64,000 nt of DNA, taken from the NCBI RefSeq assembly GCF_000974805.1, contig NZ_BBQZ01000002.1:248001-312000 (forward strand), written 5' to 3'. A model generated the notes under the pieces. It saw nothing but the letters and a program-made list of their open reading frames with translations. It had not been told where the DNA came from and searched no databases. The position numbers were made by a program, and so were the translations under genes. Positions 31,974 through 40,473 of the stretch are shown piece by piece. The stretch's first letter is position 1. Each line of letters begins with the position of its first letter. The stretch comes from Demequina salsinemoris. Its GTDB lineage: Bacteria > Actinomycetota > Actinomycetes > Actinomycetales > Demequinaceae.

Positions 31974-34463
31974 ATGGATGCGCGCGAGCAGCGGTGGGAT
32001 CGCGATGGGCTGGGGGCGTTCTCGTTCGCCTGGCTTGACGCGGTGCCCGACCTTGTCGCGTGCGTCGCCCCGGATCTGAGCCTGATCTACACGAACCGTT
32101 CGTTCGAGGACGCCACCTCCTGCGCGTTCCTGGACGATGCGGGCCGGAGCCTCGCCGACCTCCGCCCGTTCGGCGACGCGACGGCCGAGGTCGTCGCCTT
32201 GATCGAGGAGGCCAGGGACGCCTGGGGCCGCGACTCTGCGGAGGGCGAGATCCACTGGCAGGTGTCCTCGCTGGTCGATCGCTGGTTCGTGATCAGGGCC
32301 CGTGCGGAGAGGGACCCGGCCCAGGCGATCCGACGGGTGGTGGTCACGGCCCGTGAGATCACGAGATTTCGCAGGACCGAGCGCGCGCTGCGCGAGCGGG
32401 AGGCGGAGTTCAGGGCGCTCGTCGAGAACACCCCGGACAACATCGTCCGCTACGACGCGGACGGGATCGCGACCTACTGCAACCAGGAGATCGCCCTGTC
32501 CACAGATCTCGATGCCAGGGAGATCATCGGCAAGCGGCCCACAGAGTCGGCCGCGTCCTTCATGACAGGCATCGAGGAGTACGAGCGGGTGCTCATGCGC
32601 ACGCTCGCCACGGGCGACCGCGGTCACGCGGAGCTCGTCTTCTCCCGCGGCGACCGCGGCGGCGATCAGTCGGTCCACAGCATCCTGTTCACCGCCGAGC
32701 GTGACGAGACAGGTGCAGTTGTCGGCGCGCTCGCCGTGGGCCGCGACGTCACCGAGCTGATCGAGTCCCGCCAGCGGGCCCGCGAGGGCGAGCGCGAGTT
32801 CCGCACGCTCGCGGAGAACGCCGAGGATCAGATCGCGCGCTGGGACGTCGATGAGCGGTACACGTACGCGAACCCTCGCATGCTGGGCATGCTCGGCAAG
32901 CCCGCCGAGGAGGTCATCGGCGAGCACGCGTTCACCACAGCGCTCGGGGGCGACATGGTCGGTCGAGAGGCGGTCAGGCGCATCCTCGACGGAGGGCCCG
33001 CGGAGACCATCGAGGCGGCGTTCTTCGACCCGCGCGAGGGAACGCATCGCGTGCACGAGATCCGCTTCGTCCCGGAGCATGACGACGCGGGGCGACTCAT
33101 CGGCGTGCTCGGCATCGGTCGCGACATCACCGACTCCGTCCGCGTGCGTGAGGACCTCGACCGGCTCGCGCACACCGACGCGCTCACGGGCCTCGCGAAC
33201 AGCCAGGCCTTCCACGAGCAGGCGCCTCGGATGCTCGCCTCGGCCTCTCGTGCGGGACATGAGGCAGCCATCCTGCTGCTGGATCTCGACGGCTTCAAGG
33301 CCGTGAACGACACGCTGGGACACGCCGGCGGCGACAGGGTGCTGCAGGCCGTGGCCGACAGCGTCGCGCGCAGACTCAGGCCCTACGACCTCTTCGCGCG
33401 GCTCGGCGGTGACGAGTTCGCGATCCTGATCGAGGACATCGGCCACGAGCACGACCTGGGCGCGATCACCGCGAAGATCCAGCGCGCGCTGTCCGAGCGC
33501 GTGACCGATCACGGGACGGGGATCCGTGCGAGCATCGGCGTCGCGCTCTTCCCCGAGGACGGCGAGACGGTCGAGGAGCTCGTCCAGCACGCGGACATGG
33601 CGATGTACCAGGCCAAGCGTACGGCGCACTCGGCCGTCGAGTACTTCCGTCCCGAGCTCGCCGAGACGCTGGGCCGCCGCACGACGATCGAGAAGGCGCT
33701 CGAGGGTGCCGACCTGTTCGCGCAGCTGAGCGTGCACATGCAGCCGATCCACACGCTGAGCGTCGAGTGGGGCCCCACGTATGCGGAGGCGCTGCTGCGG
33801 TGGCGGCATCCGACGCTCGGCGACGTCTCACCCGCGGAGTTCATCCCCATCGCCGAGGAGATGGGCGCGATCGGACGGATCGGGCGCTGGGTGCTCGAGC
33901 AGGCGGCCGCGGCGGTCGTCGCGTGGAACGCTGGCAGGCCCGAGTCCCGGACGATCGCCGTGTCCGTGAACGTGTCCACGAGCCAGTTCGCGCTCGACGA
34001 CATGGACCTCGCGGTCGAGGCCGCGCTCGCCGCGACGGGGTGTCGACCGGAGTGGCTGGTGCTCGAGATCACGGAGAGCCTGCTGCTCGAGGACTCCGAC
34101 GCCGTCCAGGGCGCGCTCACGCGGCTGCGGGCGCGCGGCGTGCGCATCGCGATCGACGACTTCGGCACGGGGTACTCCGCGCTGCACTATCTCGCACGCT
34201 TCCCGCTGGACGCGCTGAAGATCGACCGCAGCTTCGTGAGCGGGCTGGGGCTCGACTCCGAGCACGACGAGGTCGTGAATGCGCTGATCGCGCTCGCCCG
34301 CGTGCTGAGGCTCCGGGTCGTCGCCGAGGGGGTCGAGACCCAGGAGCAGCTCGAGATCGTGAGCCGCTTCGGCGTCGATCACGTCCAGGGGTTCCTGCTC
34401 GGGCGACCGACCCCGGTCGAGCTGTTCGCCGAGGCGTTCCTTCAGGACGCGGGGAGGTCCTAG
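31974..34463 (+). CDS. PAS-GGDEF-EAL cyclic-di-GMP signalling protein
   Basis: Predicted bifunctional diguanylate cyclase and phosphodiesterase, 829 residues, soluble. Three PAS-like sensor domains (about 17-130, 143-262, 272-388) precede GGDEF (about 390-555) and EAL (about 570-829). The cyclase site GGDEF (478-482) is intact and the inhibitory I-site R469xxD472 is present. The EAL domain keeps EALLRW (605-610), NVS, DDFGTGYS, KIDRSF and EGVET, so it should be active. A TAGCAT -10 box at 31931-31936 implies a leader of about 35 bases. It stands alone with no partner regulator nearby. Confidence 0.95.
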   Translation: MDAREQRWDRDGLGAFSFAWLDAVPDLVACVAPDLSLIYTNRSFEDATSCAFLDDAGRSLADLRPFGDATAEVVALIEEARDAWGRDSAEGEIHWQVSSLVDRWFVIRARAERDPAQAIRRVVVTAREITRFRRTERALREREAEFRALVENTPDNIVRYDADGIATYCNQEIALSTDLDAREIIGKRPTESAASFMTGIEEYERVLMRTLATGDRGHAELVFSRGDRGGDQSVHSILFTAERDETGAVVGALAVGRDVTELIESRQRAREGEREFRTLAENAEDQIARWDVDERYTYANPRMLGMLGKPAEEVIGEHAFTTALGGDMVGREAVRRILDGGPAETIEAAFFDPREGTHRVHEIRFVPEHDDAGRLIGVLGIGRDITDSVRVREDLDRLAHTDALTGLANSQAFHEQAPRMLASASRAGHEAAILLLDLDGFKAVNDTLGHAGGDRVLQAVADSVARRLRPYDLFARLGGDEFAILIEDIGHEHDLGAITAKIQRALSERVTDHGTGIRASIGVALFPEDGETVEELVQHADMAMYQAKRTAHSAVEYFRPELAETLGRRTTIEKALEGADLFAQLSVHMQPIHTLSVEWGPTYAEALLRWRHPTLGDVSPAEFIPIAEEMGAIGRIGRWVLEQAAAAVVAWNAGRPESRTIAVSVNVSTSQFALDDMDLAVEAALAATGCRPEWLVLEITESLLLEDSDAVQGALTRLRARGVRIAIDDFGTGYSALHYLARFPLDALKIDRSFVSGLGLDSEHDEVVNALIALARVLRLRVVAEGVETQEQLEIVSRFGVDHVQGFLLGRPTPVELFAEAFLQDAGRS

Positions 34464-34485
34464 CGCCGCACGCGCCGTGGAGACG

Positions 34486-34525
34486 ACGAGACCCGCGCAC
34501 CGCTTGAGCGGCACGCGGGTCTCGT
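34486..34525. terminator. Bidirectional terminator between GGDEF-EAL gene and pepA
   Basis: Perfect 12-base-pair stem ACGAGACCCGCG (34486-34497) / CGCGGGTCTCGT (34514-34525), with an inner CCGC-TTGA-GCGG hairpin. Placed between two convergent genes. Confidence 0.85.
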
Positions 34526-34537
34526 GAAAGGCACGGG

Positions 34538-35995
34538 TTACGCCGTCGCGTGGTTCTCGATCAGCTCGAGCAGCGTGCGGACCGAGTGGCCGGTCGCGCC
34601 CTTCACGGTCCAGCCCCACGGGCTGCCCTCGTTGAACGCGGGACGCGCGATGTCGAGGTGCGCCCACGGGGTGTCGCCCACGAACTCCTTGAGGAACAGG
34701 CCCGCGGACAGCATTCCGCCCATGGGGTCGCCGATGTTCTTGAGGTCGGCGACCTGGGAGTCGAGCGCGGCGCGCAGGTGGCCGGGCAGCGGCATCGGCC
34801 AGAAGTCCTCGCCAGCCCGCTCGGAGGCCTCGACCACCGAGGCGCGGACGGCCTCGTCGCCCATGACGCCCGAGGTGCGCGAGCCGAGGGCCACTCCCTG
34901 GGCACCCGTGAGCGTCGCGACGTCGAGCACGATGTCGGGGTTCTCCTCGATCGCCTTGGCGAGGCCGTCGGCCATGACCAGGCGACCCTCGGCGTCGGTG
35001 TTCATGACCTCGACGGTCTTGCCGCCGTAGATCTTGATGACGTCCGACGGGCGCTGCGCGGTGCCCGACGGCATGTTCTCAGCGAGGCACAGCCACGCGG
35101 TGACGGTGACCGGCACCTGTGCGCGTGCCGCGGCCAGGGTGGTGTGCAGGACCACAGCGGAGCCCGACATGTCGGACTTCATGGTCTCCATGCCCTTCGG
35201 CGGCTTGAGCGAGATGCCGCCGGTGTCGAACGTGATGCCCTTGCCGACCAGGGCGACGTGGCCCCTCGAGTCCTCGGGAGCCCACTGCACCTTCACCAGT
35301 CGGGGCAGGCGCGAGGAGCCCATGCCGACGCCGAGGATGCCGCCGAAGCCCTCCTGCGCGAGGCGCTCGGGCTCCCAGACCTCGACCTGCACGCCGACCG
35401 CGGTCGCGATCTCCTGGGCGATCGCGGCGACCGCGCCCGGGTACATGTCGCGCGGAGGGGTGTTGACCAGGTCGCGCACGCCGGCGATCGCGGCGACGAG
35501 GATCGACGCGCGGTCGATCGCGGCGTCGGAGGCGCCTGCGACGAGCCACGCGGTGCCTGCCCACGGCTCCTCGCCCTCGGCGGGCTCAGCGGAGGTCTTG
35601 TAGTCGCGGAAGGTGTACGCGCCGAGCACGGCGCCCTCGGCGATCGCGGTCGCGGCGGCGTCGTCGGCCGCCGGGATCGCGACGATGACGGTGTCGGGGT
35701 CGTCGCCGCAGCAGCGAGCGGCGGTGCCCGCGGCCTCGCGCAGGTCGCGCGCGGAGGCCTCGCCGACGCCCACCAGGACGATGCGGCGGGCACCGGTGCC
35801 GGTGCCGGGCAGCACGGTCGTGGCGCAGCACTTGCCGTTGACACCGAGGAGGTCTGCCGCGGCCTGGAGCGGCGCGATGGCGTCGGCCGGGAGCTGCGGG
35901 TGGGCGAGGATCGAGCCCGAGGCGTCGACGCCGAGGATGAGGGCGTCGGCCTCGATCGACGTGACGATGTCGCTTGTGGCGTTCAGTGATGTCAT
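34538..35995 (-). CDS. pepA: Leucyl aminopeptidase (M17)
   Basis: Cytosolic hexameric di-metal aminopeptidase that trims N-terminal hydrophobic residues. 485 residues. The C-terminal catalytic domain shows the Lys/Asp metal site GKGITFDTGGISLKP, the second Lys region and the signature NTDAEGRLVMADGL. A non-catalytic N-terminal domain occupies about 1-170. ATG 35995 has no ribosome site but a TAGGCT box ends exactly six bases upstream, so a leaderless mRNA is likely. Divergent from pyrD with only 32 bases between the start codons; convergent with the GGDEF-EAL gene at the shared terminator. Confidence 0.96.
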   Translation of the reverse strand: MTSLNATSDIVTSIEADALILGVDASGSILAHPQLPADAIAPLQAAADLLGVNGKCCATTVLPGTGTGARRIVLVGVGEASARDLREAAGTAARCCGDDPDTVIVAIPAADDAAATAIAEGAVLGAYTFRDYKTSAEPAEGEEPWAGTAWLVAGASDAAIDRASILVAAIAGVRDLVNTPPRDMYPGAVAAIAQEIATAVGVQVEVWEPERLAQEGFGGILGVGMGSSRLPRLVKVQWAPEDSRGHVALVGKGITFDTGGISLKPPKGMETMKSDMSGSAVVLHTTLAAARAQVPVTVTAWLCLAENMPSGTAQRPSDVIKIYGGKTVEVMNTDAEGRLVMADGLAKAIEENPDIVLDVATLTGAQGVALGSRTSGVMGDEAVRASVVEASERAGEDFWPMPLPGHLRAALDSQVADLKNIGDPMGGMLSAGLFLKEFVGDTPWAHLDIARPAFNEGSPWGWTVKGATGHSVRTLLELIENHATA

Positions 35996-36027
35996 GCCTC
36001 GAGCCTAGCCCCGACTACCGTGGAGCC
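35996..36027. promoter_or_regulatory. Compact divergent leaderless promoters of pepA and pyrD
   Basis: In the 32 bases between start codons, TAGGCT (36007-36002, minus) lies six bases before the pepA ATG and TACCGT (36016-36021, plus) lies six bases before the pyrD ATG. Each transcript should begin on its own start codon. The -35 region of each promoter would lie inside the coding sequence of the other gene. Confidence 0.65.
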
Positions 36028-37047
36028 ATGTACGAGCTCGTCCTCACGAACCTCATCTACCGGATGGATCCGGAGTTCGCTCATCGCTTCGCCGTGAAGG
36101 GCTTCCGGTACGGCGGACGGACGCTGCGCGCGCTCGGCGGGAGGCGCGTCTTCCCGGCTCCCGGGGAGGGCGCAGCGGTGCACGCGCTGGGGCTCGACTT
36201 TCCCGCCCCGCTCGGGCTCGCGGCGGGGATGGACAAGAACGCCGAGGCCGTCGTCGGGCTCGCCGCCGCAGGCTTCTCTCACATCGAGATCGGCACGGTC
36301 ACGGCGCGTGCGCAGCCAGGCAACGAGAGGCCGCGGTCGTGGCGCGAGAAGGACGTGCGGGGCCTGCGCAACCGGATGGGCTTCAACAACGAGGGCGCCG
36401 ACGCGGTGGCGCGCCGTCTCGCGAGGCTGCGCTCCCGCAAGGCGGGCCGCGACGTGATCCTCGGCGTCAACATCGGCAAGACGAAGGTGACCCCCGCCGA
36501 GGACGCGCCGACCGACTACGGCTACTCCGCTCGCCTGCTCGCGCCGTACGCCGACTATCTCGTCGTGAACGTCTCGTCGCCGAACACCCCCGGCCTGCGC
36601 GACCTTCAGTCCACGGAGGCGTTGCGGCCGATCCTCGAGCACGTGCGCATCGCCGCGGACGATGCGGCGGGGGACCGGTACGTGCCCCTCCTCGTCAAGA
36701 TCGCGCCGGATCTCGCGGATGAGGATGTCGACGCGGTAGCGGACCTTGCCCTCGAGCTCGGCCTGGACGGCATCGTCGCGACCAACACGACGATCGCCCA
36801 CGACCGGGGGCCGGGTGGTCTCTCGGGCCCGCCGGTGCGTGCCCGTGCTCTCGAGGTGATCTCGCGCCTGCGCGCCCGCGTGGGGGAGGGGATGTGCCTG
36901 GTCGGCGTCGGCGGCATCACGACGGTCGAGGACGCGCAGGCGATGCTCGACGCGGGAGCCACCCTGCTGCAGGGCTACACGGCCTTCGTGTACGAGGGCC
37001 CGGCGTGGCCCGCACGGATCAACGCGGGCGTCACGCCGCGACGGTGA
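36028..37047 (+). CDS. pyrD: Dihydroorotate dehydrogenase, class 2 (quinone)
   Basis: FMN enzyme oxidising dihydroorotate to orotate with membrane quinone in pyrimidine synthesis. 339 residues. The N-terminal helical segment (about 1-45, MYELVLTNLIYRMDPEFAHRF) is the quinone/membrane-associating part that marks class 2. FMN-binding and active-site motifs include LGLAAGMDKNAE, NRMGFNNEGAD, VNVSSPNTPGLR with the catalytic Ser, and ATNTT. Leaderless start at ATG 36028. The last 17 bases overlap the convergent transporter gene. No other pyr genes are nearby. Confidence 0.95.
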   Translation: MYELVLTNLIYRMDPEFAHRFAVKGFRYGGRTLRALGGRRVFPAPGEGAAVHALGLDFPAPLGLAAGMDKNAEAVVGLAAAGFSHIEIGTVTARAQPGNERPRSWREKDVRGLRNRMGFNNEGADAVARRLARLRSRKAGRDVILGVNIGKTKVTPAEDAPTDYGYSARLLAPYADYLVVNVSSPNTPGLRDLQSTEALRPILEHVRIAADDAAGDRYVPLLVKIAPDLADEDVDAVADLALELGLDGIVATNTTIAHDRGPGGLSGPPVRARALEVISRLRARVGEGMCLVGVGGITTVEDAQAMLDAGATLLQGYTAFVYEGPAWPARINAGVTPRR

Positions 37048-38110
37048 CCCGCTCCCGGGCGACGCGCCCGGGGAGGTGGTGGCGCATCGTCCCGGTGGCG
37101 GCCGTCGCCCACCCGGCGACGAGAAGCGCGTAGAGGAGCACCGCGAGGCCGGTCATGGCGACCGAGCCTGTGTGCTTCGCGAGCTGGCTCGCGCCGGTCA
37201 CGCACGTGCCGACCGGGAAGGTGAAGGCCCACCACGCGAGCGTGAAGGGCAGCCCCGCACGCGTGGTCCTGAGGGTGATCGCGAGCGCGATGGCGAGCCA
37301 CAGGAGCGCGAAGCCCATCACCGGCACGCCGTAGAGCAGCGAGAACATCCGCAGCGTGTGAGGCTCGATGCCGAGCGCGTCGCCGGCGTTGTCGGCGAGG
37401 ATGCCGACGGCCGTGATCGACTGGCCGAGCGGTCCGAGCACGATCCACAGCGTCGGCACGGCGGCGGCCGCGCCCACCTGGTGGTGCGACAGGCGGTTCC
37501 ACACCGAGGCGATCACCATGATCGCCGCGAGGCCGCTCAGCCCGAACATCGCGTAGCACGCGAGCGCGAGGGTCCTCGCGAGCTCCCCGTCGACGTACGG
37601 CAGCAGCATCCCGCCGGTGGCGGCCGACACCATCGGAGGGACGACGGGCATGAGCCACGCCCCCGATGCGGCGTCGGGTGCGACGCGGTGGCGCGTGAAC
37701 GCGAGCACGGGAACGCCGACCGCGGTAGCCAGCCCCAGCATCGTCCCGAGGATCCACAGCACCGCGTCGATGCCCACCGCGAGGCCCTCGCCGAGCAGCG
37801 GCTGCGCGACCACGAGCGTCGCCGCGCCATACGCGAGAAGGCCCATCGCCTGGGCGCCGAAGAAGTAGGACATGCCAGGGTCGTCGAGGTAGCGGCGCAC
37901 CGCGCCGCGATCGTCGACGTAGTGGGCGACGGTCACGGCGACCGCGCCGACGAGCAGCACGGTCGCCACGGCCCAAGCCGCCCATGCGAGCACATCGAGC
38001 GCAGGGGAGGACACGGGGAGCGTCGCGGCGGCCGTGCCGAGGATCGAGGTGCCCATGACCATGGCGAACCAGTTGGGGGTGATGGCGGGAACGGTGGCGC
38101 GGGTGCTCAT
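37031..38110 (-). CDS. TDT-family transporter (TehA/SLAC1 fold)
   Basis: Ten-helix anion channel/exporter of the tellurite-resistance/dicarboxylate family, 359 residues. It opens with TPNWFAMVMGTSILGTA, the conserved first helix, and ten hydrophobic segments follow with the TDT-typical Phe-rich pore stretch WWAFTFPVGT. Actinobacterial members export sulfite, C4-dicarboxylates or similar anions. ATG 38110; the frame remains open upstream but that part is antisense to the regulator gene. Divergent from a LysR regulator 81 bases away, a classic regulator-target pair. Convergent 17-base overlap with pyrD. Confidence 0.88.
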   Translation of the reverse strand: MSTRATVPAITPNWFAMVMGTSILGTAAATLPVSSPALDVLAWAAWAVATVLLVGAVAVTVAHYVDDRGAVRRYLDDPGMSYFFGAQAMGLLAYGAATLVVAQPLLGEGLAVGIDAVLWILGTMLGLATAVGVPVLAFTRHRVAPDAASGAWLMPVVPPMVSAATGGMLLPYVDGELARTLALACYAMFGLSGLAAIMVIASVWNRLSHHQVGAAAAVPTLWIVLGPLGQSITAVGILADNAGDALGIEPHTLRMFSLLYGVPVMGFALLWLAIALAITLRTTRAGLPFTLAWWAFTFPVGTCVTGASQLAKHTGSVAMTGLAVLLYALLVAGWATAATGTMRHHLPGRVARERVTVAA

Positions 38111-38164
38111 GCGTCCACGGTCCCAAGTTCCTGTGGTGATCGGTAGGGTGAGTTCCGTGGGTAT

Positions 38165-38183
38165 CCACAAGACTGGATTGTGG
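38165..38183. promoter_or_regulatory. Inverted repeat between the TDT and LysR genes
   Basis: Perfect arms CCACAA (38165-38170) and TTGTGG (38178-38183) with a seven-base spacer, just upstream of the lysR start and overlapping its ribosome site. This is the expected place for autoregulation by the LysR protein and control of the divergent transporter. Confidence 0.5.
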
Positions 38184-38191
38184 GAGGTGCG

Positions 38192-39091
38192 ATGTCGGGG
38201 ACGACGCTGGATGAGCTGCGGATGATCGTCGCCGTCGAGCAGCACGGCAGCCTCACGGCCGCCGCGCAGGCGCTCGAGGTCACCCAGCAGGCCGTCTCGC
38301 AGCGCATGCGAACCCTGGAGCGGCGATGGGGGCTGTCGCTCTTCGCGCGCACCGCGCGCGGCACGACGCTCACGGACCACGGCAAGCTCGTCGCCGAGTG
38401 GGCGGCGACGCTCGTCGGTCAGGCGGAGGCCTTCGACTCGGCGGTCGCCTCGCTGCGCAGCGACCGCGCCGCGCGGGTGCGGGTCGCCGCGAGCCTCACC
38501 ATCGCCGAGCATCTCGTGCCGGGCTGGCTCGTGACCTACGCCGCGGACCCCTCCGCCGCCCACGTCGAGCTCACCGGCGTCAACTCCGTGACCGTCGCGC
38601 AGCGCGTGCGCTCAGGGGAGGACGACCTGGGGTTCATCGAGACGCCCGACCCGCCCGAAGGTCTCGCGAGCCTCGTCTTCGCTCAGGACGAGGTGGTGCT
38701 GGTCGTCGCGCCCGGACATCCGTGGGCGCGGCGCACGTCAGTCTCGCCCGCGGAGGTCGCGCGCACGCCCCTCGTCAGCCGCGAGGCCGGTTCCGGTACT
38801 CGGCTCACGATGGAGCGGTCGCTCGAGGCGGTCGTCGGGGCGGGGAAGGTCGTCGCGCCGGCCGCGGAGCTGTCGACCACTGCGGCGGTGCGCGCGACGA
38901 TCATCGCCGGCGGGGGAGTCGGCGCGCTCAGCGGCCTCGCGGTCAGGGATGACATCGCGGCCGGCCGCCTGCGCAGGGTCACCGTGGACGGTCCCGCGGC
39001 CGTGCGGCCGTTCGCGGCGGTCTGGGACCCCCGGCGACGGCTCGCCCCGGGCGCCTCGCGGATCCTCGAGATCGCGTCGGCGCGGGCCTGA
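38192..39091 (+). CDS. LysR-family transcriptional regulator
   Basis: Ligand-responsive regulator, 299 residues. N-terminal winged helix-turn-helix at about 1-60 (TLDELRMIVAVEQHGSLTAAAQALEVTQQAVSQR, read in parts) and a two-lobed effector domain at about 90-295. ATG 38192 is preferred over an in-frame GTG at 38180 because GGGAGG lies just upstream of the ATG. It should control the divergent TDT transporter, sensing the exported anion or a metabolite, and itself through the inverted repeat at 38165-38183. The inducer is unknown. Confidence 0.92.
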   Translation: MSGTTLDELRMIVAVEQHGSLTAAAQALEVTQQAVSQRMRTLERRWGLSLFARTARGTTLTDHGKLVAEWAATLVGQAEAFDSAVASLRSDRAARVRVAASLTIAEHLVPGWLVTYAADPSAAHVELTGVNSVTVAQRVRSGEDDLGFIETPDPPEGLASLVFAQDEVVLVVAPGHPWARRTSVSPAEVARTPLVSREAGSGTRLTMERSLEAVVGAGKVVAPAAELSTTAAVRATIIAGGGVGALSGLAVRDDIAAGRLRRVTVDGPAAVRPFAAVWDPRRRLAPGASRILEIASARA

Positions 39092-39209
39092 CCGGTCTCG
39101 GGATCTCAGGGTCTCGGGATCTCAGGAGATTCTGCGCGAGACCGGGAACGCGGGCGCCGCATCGAGCGTTGAAGACTGTGTACGCACCTGCCAGGCGTAC
39201 GCAGTGCAT
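38979..39209 (-). CDS. Possible short ORF with strong ribosome site, antisense to lysR end
   Basis: On the minus strand AAAGGAG is followed six bases later by ATG 39209 and an open frame of up to 76 residues. The first 40 residues (MHCVRLAGAYTVFNARC...) are intergenic and contain two Cys; the rest runs antisense to the lysR 3' end and is Arg/Pro-rich. No gene lies downstream, so it is not an ordinary leader. It could be a small protein, a dual-function RNA or chance. Listed because the ribosome site is among the best in the window. Confidence 0.3.
   Translation of the reverse strand: MHCVRLAGAYTVFNARCGARVPGLAQNLLRSRDPEIPRPVRPAPTRSRGSARRPGRAVAGGPRPPRTAARPRDRPR
39094..39125. repeat. 16-base perfect tandem repeat after lysR
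   Basis: GGTCTCGGGATCTCAG occurs twice head to tail (39094-39109 and 39110-39125), directly after the lysR stop codon at 39089-39091. The unit length is not a multiple of three, so it is not coding-related. Confidence 0.9.
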
Positions 39210-39233
39210 TGTTTTCTCCTTTGAACGTGCGCT

Positions 39234-39265
39234 GGCCCCCGGGTCTGGGACATAGCCCGGGGGCC
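39234..39265. terminator. Bidirectional terminator between lysR and the aldo/keto reductase
   Basis: Ten-base-pair stem GGCCCCCGGG (39234-39243) / CCCGGGGGCC (39256-39265) with a 12-base loop, between convergent genes. It is 18 bases from the aldo/keto reductase stop. Confidence 0.75.
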
Positions 39266-39283
39266 TTCGCATGTTCGGACCCG

Positions 39284-40300
39284 TCAGACCGGTCGCGTCG
39301 CCGGGCTCGACTGAGCGGTGCGCGCGGGATCGCTGACGACCTTGTCACCGAGCACCACATCGATGCGGGCCATGAGCTCTGTCGGGATCTCGACGCCGGA
39401 CGCCTTCGCGTTGTCGACCACCTGCTGCGGGCGGGAGGCGCCGATGATCGCGGCCGCGACGTTCGCGTTCTGCAGGACCCACGCGATGGCGAGCTGAGCC
39501 ATCGTGAGATCGAGCTCGTCGGCGATCGGCTTCAGGCCCTGGACCCGCTCGAGCAGCTCCTGGTCGTCCAGGAAGCGGGAGATCATCCCCTTGCCTCCCT
39601 TGTCGTCCGTTCCGCGAGAGCCCTCGGGTGCCGCCTTCCCCGGCAGGTACTTGCCGGTGAGGACGCCCTGCGCGACGGGGGACCACACGACCTGCGACAG
39701 GCCCGCCTCCTCGGACGCGGGCACCACCTCGCCCTCGATCACACGCCACAGCATCGAGTACTGAGGCTGATTGGAGATCAGGGGGACGCGCAGCTCCTTG
39801 GCGAGCGCCGCGCCCGCGCGGATCTGGTCCGCTGTCCATTCGCTCACGCCGATGTAGAGCGCCTTGCCCTGACGGACCACATCAGCGAACGCGAGCATCG
39901 TCTCCTCGAGGGGAGTCTCGTGGTCGAAGCGGTGCGCCTGGTACAGGTCGACGTAGTCGGTTCCGAGGCGGGTCAGCGAACCGTTGATGGACTCCAGGAT
40001 GTGCTTGCGCGAGAGACCGACGTCGTTGGGGCCCTTGGGGCCGGTCGGGAAGTAGACCTTCGTGAAGATCTCGAGGCTCTCGCGGCGCTCGCCCTTGAGC
40101 GCCTCGCCAAGCACCTTCTCGGCGGCGGTGTTGGCGTAGGCGTCCGCGGTGTCGAAGGTCGTGATGCCGACGTCGAGAGCCGCGTTGACGCACGCGCGGG
40201 CCTGCTCGTTCTCGACCTGCGAGCCGTGCGTGAGCCAGTTGCCGTAGGTGAGCTCGGTGATCTTCAGGCCTGAGTTGCCGAGGTAGCGATAGTTGACCAT
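39284..40300 (-). CDS. Aldo/keto reductase (Kv-beta/YghZ-like)
   Basis: NADPH-dependent carbonyl reductase of the AKR6/AKR14 branch, 338 residues from ATG 40300. (beta/alpha)8 fold with catalytic Asp, Tyr and Lys in DTADAYANTAAE and IFTKVYF, the AHRFDHETP segment supplying the catalytic His, and a cofactor-binding GASRPQQV near the C-terminus. Physiological substrate unknown; aldehydes and sugars are usual. ATG 40300 is preceded by TAGGGT seven bases upstream, consistent with a leaderless start; an in-frame GTG at 40309 is less likely. Transcribed alone. Confidence 0.92.
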   Translation of the reverse strand: MVNYRYLGNSGLKITELTYGNWLTHGSQVENEQARACVNAALDVGITTFDTADAYANTAAEKVLGEALKGERRESLEIFTKVYFPTGPKGPNDVGLSRKHILESINGSLTRLGTDYVDLYQAHRFDHETPLEETMLAFADVVRQGKALYIGVSEWTADQIRAGAALAKELRVPLISNQPQYSMLWRVIEGEVVPASEEAGLSQVVWSPVAQGVLTGKYLPGKAAPEGSRGTDDKGGKGMISRFLDDQELLERVQGLKPIADELDLTMAQLAIAWVLQNANVAAAIIGASRPQQVVDNAKASGVEIPTELMARIDVVLGDKVVSDPARTAQSSPATRPV

Positions 40301-40350
40301 GTCCTCCACCCTAGGACCGGCCGGCCGACGGTGGCGGGGCCGGGCATGAC

Positions 40351-40382
40351 GAAGGCCCCGAGAATCGCTTCTCGGGGCCTTC
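40351..40382 (-). terminator. Terminator after the DUF3043 gene
   Basis: Perfect 14-base-pair hairpin GAAGGCCCCGAGAA (40351-40364) / TTCTCGGGGCCTTC (40369-40382) with loop TCGC, downstream of the minus-strand DUF3043 gene. Confidence 0.88.
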
Positions 40383-40426
40383 GGACGATGCTGGAGAGAG
40401 CTGGGCGCGTGTCCGGCTCGGGGACC

Positions 40427-40473
40427 TGCTCAGACCTGGGCTGTGCTCAAACCTGGGATGTGCTCAGCTCGGG
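40427..40473 (-). repeat. 17-base imperfect tandem repeats at the DUF3043 3' end
   Basis: TGCTCAGACCTGGGCTG (40427-40443) and TGCTCAAACCTGGGATG (40444-40460) are followed by a shortened copy TGCTCAGCTCGGG (40461-40473). The last copy contains the gene's stop codon (TCA, 40464-40466, read on the minus strand as TGA). The 3' end, including the stop, seems to have been duplicated by replication slippage. Confidence 0.8.
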
